64,000 bases of DNA, from NCBI GenBank assembly GCA_950097015.1, contig CATNEN010000012.1, positions 1,419,501 through 1,483,500 on the forward strand, read 5' to 3'. Source of the stretch: Macrostomum hystrix. Taxonomy: Eukaryota; Platyhelminthes; Macrostomidae. Positions 46,101-58,100 of this stretch are shown piece after piece. The position numbers were made by a program, and so were the translations under genes. The notes under the pieces are model-generated. The model did no database searches and was not told the origin of the DNA. It saw only the letters and a list, made by a program, of their open reading frames with translations. Within the stretch, counting starts at the first letter, position 1. Each line of letters opens with the position of its first letter.

Positions 46101-49100
46101 GTGGCAACGGACCGGATTTGGGAGCTTCGAGGGCCGCATCTGGCCCTTACTTTATCGACAGTTAATAAACTGATTATTAAAATAACTTAAACAGCGAGGG
46201 CGCTAACCAGGCCACGTCGTTCAGCTTCATTGAGGGCGCCCTAGTTGAAGCTATTCGCTCCGGCCAATGGGTGCTGCTAGACGAAGTTAATCTAGCCACG
46301 CCGGAGACTCTGGAGTGTCTGTCCGGCTTGCTGGACAGGCCAGACGGCTCGCTGGTGCTGTCCGAGAGAGGCGACACTCAAGCGGTGCCGCGTCATCCTG
46401 ATTTCAGACTGTTCGCCTGTATGAACCCGGCCACGGATGCCGGGAAGCACAATCTGCCAATTGGTTGGTGCTTTTGTGATCTGAGATGATCCTACTATCG
46501 CTTTTATCGTCATACGAGTATCTTTCCGAAATCCTCAGGTTTGGGGTTGGCACCTGTTTCTCAGATTCTCATGTTTAGATTAGGCACCTGTTTCTCAGAT
46601 TCTCATGTTTAGATTAGGCACCTGTTTCTCAGATTCTCATGTTTACGTCGTAGATTAGGCACCTGTTTCTCAGATCCTCATGTTTAGATTAGGCACCTGT
46701 TTCTCAGATTCTCATGTTTAGATTAGGCACCTGTTTCTCAGATTCTCATGTTTACGTCGTAGATTAGGCACCTGTTTCTCAGATCCTCATGTTTAGATTA
46801 GGCACCTGTTTCTCAGATCCTCATGTTTAGATAGGCACCTGTTTCTCAGATCCTCATGTTTAGATTAGGCACCTGTTTCTCAGATTCTTAGGATTAGATT
46901 AGGCACCTGTTTCTCAGATCCTCATGTTTAGATTAGGCACCTGTTTCTCAGATTCTCATGTTGAGATTAGGCACCTGTTTCTCAGATTCTTAGGATTAGA
47001 TTAGGCGCCTGTTTCTCAGATCCTCAGGTTTGGGATTGGCACCTGTTTCCCAAATCCTCAGATTCAGTTTTGGCATCTGTTTCCCAGATCCTCAGATTTA
47101 AGATTAGAACCTGTTTCCCAGATGGTCAAGTTTGACTGTTTACAATATCCTTTCGACACCTGTTCTAGATATCCAAGTAATAGACCCCATCTAGCCTGTT
47201 AATCTAGATGTTAAATGGCTTACCTAAATCTTCAGGCGTGCGCAATCGCTTCACCGAGTTGGCCTTCGCCGAGCCAGACGACGACACCGACCTAGCCTAC
47301 CTGGTCAGCCACTACCTGGCCTCGCTGAGTCCCAGCGCCAATCAGGTGTCCGGCATTGTTCGCTTCTACCGCCGGGTGCGAGCCGCCTCGGATGCGGCCC
47401 TGTGCGACGCCTCCGGGCTGCGGCCGCACTTCAGTCTACGCACCCTCTGCCGGGCTTTGCGCGAAGCCGGCCGTGATGTCTACCGGAGCGCGCCTAGGTC
47501 TCTGTACGAAGGCTTCGCGTTCGCCTTCTTGGCCCAGTTGGATAAACAGTCGGCTTCCAATGTTGAACGAATGATTGCCGAGGACATCCTTTCCTGCAAG
47601 CAGGTGCCGACTTTCCAGGTTGGTGATGATTCTCACTCTTCCTTATCTTCAGCCGTATTTCATTTCCTTTTTCCTTACCTTTCTCTCTTTTCCTCTCTTC
47701 CTTCTTTCTTTCCTGCTTCTCCCCCTCCCTTCTGCTAATTCTTCAATATATTCTGCCTCCTCAAGACATGCCCGCTGCCTCCCTGTCGCTTTCCTTTCCC
47801 CCCTCTTCCTCAGCCTCACTCTTCCTCCTCTTCTTCCTACCCCTCTTCCTCCTCCCCCTTCCTCTTTCCCATTTCCCCCTTCCTCTTCCTCCTCCCCTTC
47901 TTCCTCCTATCTCTCTTTATCCTCTTCCCTCTCTTCTCCCTTCCTCTCTCCTCCTCCCTTATTCATCCGCCACTCCTCCTCTTCTCATTATCTCTCCCTT
48001 CTCCTCCTCCCCCTCTTCCTCCTCCCCCTCTTCCTCCTCCCCCTCTTGCTCCTCCCCCTCTTCCTCCTTCTCTTCCTCCTCCCCCTCTTCCTCCTCCTTC
48101 TCTTCCTCCTACCCCTCTTCCTTCAACCCAGTTTCTCATCTCATCTCATATTTCTCCTCTGTCCTCCCCCTTTTCCTCCTCCCCGTCTTCAGTCTCCTCC
48201 CTCTTCCTCCCCCCTATTCATCTGTCTTGCTATTTTACAGTCTGACTTAACAGAATTCTGACTATTTACTATTGTTTTCAGCTGAAGTTAGTCCTCCATG
48301 CAATATTTATGTCCTCCGTATCTTACCTCCCTGCTAACAATAGTTTAATTAAAGAAATTGAACAAAAAAATATTATTTGCCATTTCGCAGACGTCGCCCA
48401 GGCCCATAGACGACAGCGGCTCAGGAGATGACAGCCGGTACATCCTAGTCGAAAACTATTGGATTAGGCGCGGACCGCGCGAACCGGTTACCCAGCCGCG
48501 CTACGTCCTGACGCCATCAATCAAGGAGAATCTGAGATGCCTAGCTAGAATAGTATCGGCTGGCAGTCTGCCTGTACTCATTCAGGGCGAGACCTCAGTT
48601 GGCAAAACTTCTCTGATTCGCTACCTGGCCGAGTTAACTGGCAACGAATGCCTGAGGGTTAATAATCATGAGCACACCGAGATCGCCGAGTACGTTGGGA
48701 ACTATGCATCGGATAGGGACGGCCGGCTTGTCTTTCAGGTTCGTGGTTCATGTTCAGAACGTCCTGGAACTGATGGGTGGAATGAAGCCTGACAATGAGA
48801 CTGACTGGAATGGGATAAAACCTGACATCGGTGTTGTATCTCTACGAGATAACCGGCTTAGCGTAATAATCCGCTCAGTCGCGGTGGCCGTCTTCAGTAT
48901 ATTTGCATACGGTTGCAGGCACGCGTATAATTGTCTATGGCCAAAGCCACACAACTAAGGCTGGGGATACACCAATCGGGACTGACTAGAATGGGATAAA
49001 GGCTAACAATGAGACTGACTAGAATGTGATGACTGACAATGAGACTAACTAGAATGGGATGACTGACAATGAGACTAACTAGAATGTGATGACTGACAAT

Positions 49101-52100
49101 GAGACTAACTAGAATGTGATGACTGACAATGAGACTAACTAGAATGGGATGACTGACAATGAGACTAACTAGAATTGCATGACTGAGAATGAGACTAACT
49201 AAAATGGGATGACTGACAATGAGACTAACTAAAATGGGATGACTGACAATGAGACTAACTAGAATGGCATGACTGACAATGAGACTAACTAAAATGGGAT
49301 GACTGACAATGAGACTAACTAGAATGGCATGACTGACAATGAGACTAACTAGAATGGGATGACTGAGAATGAGACTAACTAAAATGGGATGACTGACAAT
49401 GAGACTAACTAGAATGGCATGACTGACAATGAGACTAACTAAAATGGGATGAAGCCTGACAAGGGGTCTGACAAAAATGGCCAGGATAAAGTTTGGCAAT
49501 CTAATTGGCCAAATTGAGGGTGAAGTCTGACCATGATGTGACCAGCACGTGCCGCACCGCTCATCCAGGAGGGTCCTCTTGTCCAAGCCATGCGTCGCGG
49601 CTCGTGGATCATTCTGGACGAGCTAAATCTGGCCGCTAGCGACGTTCTCGAAGCTCTCAATCGCGTCCTAGACGACAATCGCGAATTATTCGTAGTTGAA
49701 ACTCAGGAGACGATTCGGGCGCACCCGCATTTTATGCTATTCGCCACGCAGAACCCGCCCGGCCTCTATGGTGGCCGGAAGCGACTGTCGAGAGCGTTGC
49801 GCAATCGTTTCGTAGAATTGCACTTTCAACCAATTCCCAGGCCTGAGCTGGAGTTAATAATGCAACGCCGCTGCGATCTACCTCTGTCCAGGTGTGCCAA
49901 GTTAGTGGAGGCTATGCACCAGCTGCAGGCTAGGCGGAAACGGACCGGCATCTTTCAGGGCAAGGACGGATTTGTGACGCTACGAGATCTGTTCCGATGG
50001 GCTGAAAGGCATCGGCTGTTTAGTCCGCCTGGTGAGTAAATTCGACTTGCAACTGGAAATTAACTTGGACTCAACTTAGTCTAGCTGCCCAGTAAGGCTT
50101 TCGGTGTGCTCAAAGTCGTAAAAGTCTGTTTCAGTTTGAGTACTCATTGTTTAGTTAGAGTGCTCATTGAGCAGTTGGAGTGATCTATGCTCATCAGCCT
50201 AGTTACAGTGCTCATTGTCTAGTAGTCAGAGTGCTCATTGAAAAGTAGTTATATTGCTCATTGACCAGTTGTTATAGTGCTCATTGACTAGTTGTTAGAG
50301 AGCTCATTGACTAGTTGTTAGAGAGCTCATTGACTAGTTGTTAGAGAGCTCATTGACTAGTTGTTAGAGAGCTCATTGACTAGTTGTTAGAGAGCTCATT
50401 GGCCAGTTGTTATAGTGCTCATTGACCAGTTGTTATAGTGCTCATTGAGCTCGTTGAGTAGCTAGGGTGCTCATTGTTTAGTTAGATTGCTCATTGAGTA
50501 GCTAGGGTGCTCATCGTTTACGAGCCGAGGCCGTAAAATAGAATCGCATGCATTTTCGCAGACTCCAAGCAGAGCCTTTTCGACTGGGACCAGTTTCTAG
50601 CCGAGCAGGGCTACCTATTGCTAGCCGGACGAGCTCGCGAGCCAGCCGACACAGCCGATGTTCATTCGGTGCTAGAATCGGTGTTTCGCAGGCGCCTATC
50701 CGAGTCACAACTGTTCGATTTGAATGAGCACACTTCGCCTGTTAGCAGAGAGATTCTAACAGCCTGCTACAGTGAGCTGGTTGGCGAGGATGGCACAGAT
50801 GAGAAATCCAATGAGCAGCAGCTGGCTTGGACCAGAGAGCTACGAAGGCTTTGCGTCCTACTAGGCAATTGTCAGAAGTACGGCGAGCCGGCACTGTTAG
50901 TTGGACCAACCGGTGTTGGCAAGACAACTGTCTGTCAGGCCCTGGCCAAATTGCGGCGCCAGGAGCTGCTCACTCTGAACTGTCACATGAATACGGAGGC
51001 TGCTGATTTCCTGGGCAGCCTGCGGCCTGTGAGGGACCGACGGCCGACTGAGGCTGAAGGTAGGATTTTGCTAAATTAGTTTTAATTTCGCTCTTGCCTC
51101 TACCGCTTAATCTCTTCTCTTGGGTGAGAAGGGTACCTATCCTGAACCTAAGTCCCTGAGCTCGATTCCGCTGCGTGGCCACATTATTTTGGCTCCCAGG
51201 TGAGAAAGTCGGGGCAGATGTACACACCTATGCGAGTTTGTGACTGCGTAACATATTGACAGTAATACTACATAGGGGGGAATTCCACCCAGACAATTTT
51301 TTGTGCTGCACCCGAACGGAGCAACGCAAGCTCACGAAACTCAAGAATACGGGCCAACTTTTTGTTGCGCATCTTCTGAAACAAGAATCAAGTCGCCAGC
51401 TCTTCAGTCCGTCGATATATTCAATGTTTCTGCCCGAGGGCCTGATTTTTCCCATAAGCGTTAGTGTATTTCATTCGCCCATATACACGAATTAGCACTG
51501 TGCCTCAGTGCGGCCTTGCCAGGCCTTCAAAATTGATCAGCATGTCACCCGAATGTGCCTGCATCATCTGCGTCCTCGGTGGGCACCTACCTTTATCTAG
51601 ACGGACTGCTGGACCTTCAAGGGCTACAACAGGTGAAACTAGGCCACTATGGACACCCTGACGCGAATTTCTCCAATTCCACTGATCAAGCCTAAATACT
51701 GGGCGCAGCTCAACCACAGGATACTATCGCCTAGTCTGTCAACCAATCAGTCACCACCCAACGCTGTTAGCATTCAGGCGCTGCCAAAAAAATTTTCAGG
51801 CCAGGGAGAATCCCCCTCTTGGTGTAAAGAACGGGTGGCAAATGGCTTGTTAGTCCTACTGTTATTGCGCCCGTACCCCTGAGAATAATATCATTATTTT
51901 TATTTCTCTCGTTCGTTGATAGAACCAGCTCCACAGCAGCAGCAGCAGCAGCAGTCCACACCGCCAGTGCCAATGTTCGAATGGGTAGACGGCGTCCTAG
52001 TTCAAGCCATGCGTCGCGGCGCCGACCTTCTAGTTGACGAAATCTCCTTAGCCGACGACTCCGTCCTGGAGCGGCTCAACAGTGTCCTGGAGCCCGAGCG

Positions 52101-55100
52101 TGAGCTGGTGCTGGCGGAACGGTCCCGCACAGGGCAGGACAGAAATGTTGAAATACTGCGCGCTAAACTAGAATTTCGCCTAGTGGCCACAATGAATCCG
52201 GGTGGAGATTTCGGCAAGAAGGAGCTTTCTCCAGCGTTGCGCAATCGATTCACCGAGATCTGGTGCCCGCCTCCGGCCACCCTGCTGCCAATTATCGAGC
52301 GTAACCTTGGCAACCAGCTAGCCCACCTGGCTCAACCGATGGCCGACCTGCTCGGCGGCGCCGCGGACGCTTCGCCAACCGACGACGTTCGGCTGACTGT
52401 CAGCGCCCGCACAGCTTTGGTCTGGGTGGCCTTTGTGCGCTGCCGTCGGCTGCCCGAGCGTCTGCCCGCTGAGCTGGCATTCCTGCATGGTTACCAGATG
52501 ACCTGCCTGGATCCGCTTAGCGACGGTGAGGGCTTGCCGGGGCGCGGAGCTTGTAGCCTATTAGTTAGAGCGGTATTTGGAATCTCTACCTAGGGGAGAC
52601 AAGGCACTGAATTCTCCAGTGCTGTGAATTATACGATGGGAAGTCGGTGGCTGAGCGGTTAACGCGTTCGCCTCTCGCACCAAGGTCCCTGAGCTCGATT
52701 CCGCGGCGAGGCCAGATTCATTTGAGGCGCAGCCGCGGAGAGAAGGCTTGTGGGTTTGTCGTGCAATTTACGCCCTTAAGGGCCAACCTCCAAGGCACAG
52801 TGAGAGTGTACACTGCCTGACGATGAGGAATTCAGGGCAGATGTACATACATCTGTGTAAGCTTGTGCCTGCGTACAGTATCTGTGTGCGTGTGTGCTCT
52901 GGGGTCAGCGAAATGTGCATAATTGCCTCCTCGCTGGCGTTGGGTCTAGTGTCACCAAATGATGTGCCTTGCCTGAAATTAATATTATTATTATTCGATG
53001 TCTCCCATCAATTTTCCAGTGATTGACAAGTCGCTAACTAGCAGACTGCTATCCGAGGCCGTGTCACGCCTCCGTTCTAGCTGCCTATCCAGCGGCCTGT
53101 ACACAGCCGAGTCATTTGAAGCTTTGGTTGTTCGTCCGTTTGTTGATTCGATTATGCCCGATTCCGTTTCTCAACTATTGACCAGTTCGACTCTGGAGTC
53201 CAATCTATTTGGCATTGATCCGTTCTATATTGATATGGGTGAGTTATGAAATATGAAAACAACAGATTTTTTGGGATTTTGATGTACCCATTGACCTTTT
53301 TTGATGCACTTAGTAGATGTTTATTTGTTGGCTTTGATAATTTGTTGATTTGGTGTACATGTTACATTAAACAGGTTTGTACTACCTGTTGGTTTACCTG
53401 AATTAATGTTATGTGTCTGGTATCGGTACAGTATGCCACAGAGATATTTTAACCCGTGGTTAGAGCTTTAGACTTACCACTGAGTGGTCTGGAGTTCGAA
53501 TCTTAGCCATGTGACACTTAATTTCCCATAGCTTCACACAGGTCTAAAATGGTTACCATTAGTTTGGGTGGCCCCCAGTCCACAGACTGAGCGACTGTAC
53601 GTAACCTCTGTCCCGCCGCCCTCGCCTCACAGGCCCGAGTCCGCAGTCGACGCCGGAGTTCAGCCTGTCCGCTCCTACTCCCAACGCCAACTGTCGACGT
53701 TTGTTGCGCGCCCTTCAACTGCCCGGCAGCCGGCCAGTGCTGCTAGAGGGCTCGCCGGGTGTCGGCAAGACCAGCCTGGTGGCCGCCCTGGCCAAGGCTA
53801 GCGGGCACCGGCTTGTGCGAATCAATCTATCCGAGCACACCGATGTCGCCGATCTGTTTGGCAGCGATCTTCCCACCGAGGGCGAGCTAGGCTTCGCCTG
53901 GCACAGCGGTCCGCTGCTGCGCGCCCTGCAACTCGGTCACTGGGTGGTGCTGGACGAGATGAACTTGGCTAGCCAATCTGTGCTGGAAGGCTTGAACTCC
54001 TGTCTAGATCATCGCGGCGAAGTGTTTGTACCGGAGCTAAACCGGGCATTCGCTGTGCAGCCTGGCCGGACAAGAATATTCGCCTGCCAGAATCCGGCTC
54101 GCGAGGGCGGCGGTAGAAAATGTCTGCCTCGATCCTTTGTGAACCGGTTCGTACAGGTTCACCTAAGGACGCTGGAGCTGCCCGATCAGCTGGCAATTGT
54201 TGAAGCCGTGTACGGTGACCTGCCTCTGCCGCCTGGAGTTCTGGAGGGCATGAATCGATTCAACTGTCTGGTAGGCGTCATTAATTTACTAGATTTAGCT
54301 TGTCAGCGTCACGAGTGTCTCCTTTAATTTATGTGCAGTTATATTTTCTCTACATGCGTATTTTCAATGACACTGATGCAAATCCCGAATGCGAGTTATA
54401 TTCAGGATATTTCTCCTCCGAATGAGGAGTTCCGCCCGTTTTTGTATCCCTAAGTTTAAAAAGCTATCAGTTATAAGTGGTCTTTGGTGCCATCGCCCTG
54501 TTTGACGGGCTTGCTTGGCCCACCTATGCAACTGACCATCGTTAATTAACAATTCCAGTTGCAGCAGCGAATAATGCAGGAGCGAGCGTTTGGCCACGCC
54601 GGCTCGCCCTGGGAGTTCAATCTGCGCGACGTGTTTCGCTGGTGCGAAGCCCTTCGTCTCCATGGCAACGTAGGCGGCCAGCTGCGGCGCTGCCACCCGG
54701 GCCTATTCCTGCGTCTAGTTTACTCGGGTCGAATGCGCTGTAGAACTGACCGACGCCGAGTTGTCAACCTCTATAGGGAAGTGTTCCCAGACGAAGCTGC
54801 AAATCCTATTTATTCTTGGCCAACGGCGATTCACGTTACCAACACTCACGTCACTGTGGGCGCCGCTCGGGTTGCTAGGCAACACTACGCCATTAGCGAT
54901 GCCAATCTAGCATCCGTTGGCGGCGAAGCCTTCCTCCTGCGGCATCAGCTAGGCAGCCTGGAGTCGCTGCTGCACTGCGTGAAATTCGCCTGGCCGGCAG
55001 CTCTGGTCGGACCGGAGTCGGCCGGCAAGACCCGGCTAGTTCGCCTGCTGGCCGGCCTGTGCGGTAGGCGACTCCGCGTGATGCCACTCAGCGCTGGCAT

Positions 55101-58100
55101 GGACACCGGCGACTTAGTTGGCGGCTACGAGCAGACTGAGCCGCTCAGGGAGCACAGGCAGTTGGCCCGGCGAGCGCGTCTATTAGCGCGAGATGCGGCG
55201 CGCGCTTTGAGTAAGGCGCGCAATGTCGACGGTAAAGCGGCGCTAATGAGGGCGCGAAAAGCGCTCGGCGAGGAGGCTTACAACGGCGATGATAAGGTGA
55301 GGCCTCATTGATTAAGTCTGCGTACGGCTGTTCAGTCCATGGACTGGGAAAGACGCTAATTTCACACTCAATTAACCCAGCTAATGCTGAATGCTGAACA
55401 CAGCAAGTTTGTGTTTAGTGTCTCGCCGAAGGACACAAATTGTTTCAGGGAGGCAGGTGTCAAACCCCCGACCTTCAGGTCGTGAGTCCGACGCGCTAAT
55501 TATGGGCGACGACACCTAAAGTAAAATTTTGCTACATATTTAGATAATCGAACCCAGGACCTCACCTAGCATGGGACTGTTTTCGATTTAATGTATTTTT
55601 ACTTCTAGTCTCAAAAGCCACACTTAAGGCTTCCCCTAAAATTAGTGAATTCCCCAAATTGTAATATTTTTCTTTTTTCAATCAGGTTGTCTCAAAAGAC
55701 ACCGAGCATATCCGCCTGCTGGCCGACCTCCTGGCTGTCCTGGACGTCCACTGTCCGACCGAGTTGCGCGGCCGTCTAGACGCTGTCCAGAGACAGTGGC
55801 GCGAACTCAGTGTAGCTGCGGGGGCCGATGGCGTCAGATTTCGTTGGCGCGACAGTCAATTGGTTCGCGCCCTACGCGAAGGCGATTGGCTACTATTGGA
55901 CACGGCCAATCACTGCGGAGTGGCCGTTCTAGACCGACTCAATTCCCTGCTGGAACCAGACGGTCGGCTCTACCTGACTGAGCGCGGCGGCGACTGCGGC
56001 GGCAAAGTTGCCGATCCGTCGCTAACTGAGGTGGCGCCGCATCCGGAGTTTCGCCTATTTCTCGCCTTAGATTCGCGATTCGGCGAATTGTCCCGCGCTA
56101 TGCGCAATCGTTGCGTAGAGATCAGCGTCGATCCGCTGCCGGCGGACGGTGCAGCCGACCTAGTCGACGGTCTGGGCCGTGGACAGGCCACCGAGGCGGC
56201 GCTTCGCTTGCACTGCGGCCTACTATCGGCGCAGCAGCATCTGCAGCCGACGCCGCCACCGCCGCCGCCTCTGACAGATCTGCTGATGTCGTGTCGTCTA
56301 CTTCTAGCGACAACCGTCAATGAGTCATCAATGACGAGGCGCAGAAAGCGACGAAGACAGCAACTGCAGCTGTTAGCCGATGGCGACTATCAGTCAGTCC
56401 AAAGCCAGCTGCGCCTTGTGCTGGAAGGTGTCTACGCAGACCGGCAAATGTCGGATGGTGTGAAGCGCGCAGTGTGCTCAGCCATCGCCGGCATTGTGGA
56501 TGGCTACTCGACGCTACCCATTCCGCCTTCGCCTCCAGCGCCGCCGATTCGCCTAACGGAACTGCTCGCCAACCCGGCTGCCTGCCTTACAGAGGCCAGC
56601 CTGCGCCTTATCTTGAGCCTTGCTGGGCCGCTTCAATTGTTGCCTTGCAACGCTGGTTGCTTGGCAACGGCTGAACTCTTGTTGGAATGGTCATCCATTC
56701 GAGATATTCCACTACGATTGGACGTTCTGGCAAAGGCCTACTCTAACTACGATCAGAGCGTTGTTAAATTGTTTCCAGCCGCAGACATTCGCAGACTGCT
56801 GACATCCGCACCATCCTCGCCAACTGTCGCCGACTATCTTCGCCGACACGATCTTGTAGATCTGGCCGATCCGGTTGATGTCCGCGTTCTGCCAGCCGTC
56901 CTGGCCGATGCCGTTGCCAATGCCGCCGACGCTGTGGCCTGTTTCGCCGCTCTGGATCGTCACCAGCTGGGTGTCCGGACTCTACTAGCCATGGCTGAGG
57001 CTGAAGTCCGACTGTACATGATGATGAAATCTGTCTGTTCGGACGAATATCAGAACCCTACAACTGCTCCGTCCGTGATGGCATTGAAATCTCGCCTAGG
57101 CGGCAGCGAAGGTCGCGACAGCGGTCGCAGCGGTCTGACCCGTCGCGAATGCGCCGCCCTGGAGCCGGCAATGTCTGGCGCTGATGCTTTTCTGCGATGC
57201 CTACGCGACCTGCTAACTGGAGCTGGCGCTTTTGAAGGCCTGGCTGATCAGATTGGATCTAGCTTAAAGCCGGTTGAGAACTTACCAGCTGTTGTGTTTG
57301 AGGTGAGGGCTTTGCTGTTCGGTAAGAGTAGTCCAGACAATTACTTAGTGTTCTGCTTTGTTGTAGTAGTATAGCTAGAGTTATCTAACAGTATAATACT
57401 TTCGCTTCTGTGCAGGTGAAGCGCGCCCTGCATCCGTTGTACAGCTTGCCCGTGTCCGGCGTCAGCCAATGCCAGCGCTGCCTGGCCCAGTCGTTGGCCA
57501 GCCTGCGTAATCGTGTGCTACCGACCCTTCTATCGCCAGACAGTGACGATGATAATCTTCGTCGTGAGCAAATAGCCGATGTGGATCGCCGCATCTGTGC
57601 CAGTCTGTCCGGTGCATTGGTGTTCTGCAATTTGTCTGCCAGTCTGTCATCAACTGCCTGGGACTGGGAGCGAGTGTACGCACTGCTCGATGCGCCAGTT
57701 TTAACCGGTTCTATGGCCGATTATCGTCAGCTTCGCCGTGCTATGCGCGTCGGCGAGCTGGTTCGATGCGTTCGACTGCCGAGTCGGCGAGCTGTCGGTC
57801 TGGCCGCCGGTCCGCTACTGCTTAGACTGGCCGAGGACGACCGGCTGCTAGGAACCGGCGATGTCGGTCTAGACAATGCCGTCGATGATGATGATAACGC
57901 CGACGCTATGGCTCTAGTCTCTAGTTCTGCATCTGCCGACGACTCCGCGGCGTCCGCAGCTGCTCGGGATCTGCTCCGCCTGCTGCCTATTCGGGCGCGC
58001 TTCCGTAGCCGCGACTGTCAGGCCGACCGGCTGCTGCTGGCGCTGCCGGCTGCTCTGGCCCTGCGCAGATTTGGCCAGCCCGGCCGACCGTCTGTGGACT

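Noticed and set aside
47575-48261. Ser/Pro/Leu-rich frame of 228 codons
   Set aside because: Homopyrimidine intron sequence; low complexity and no conserved features.
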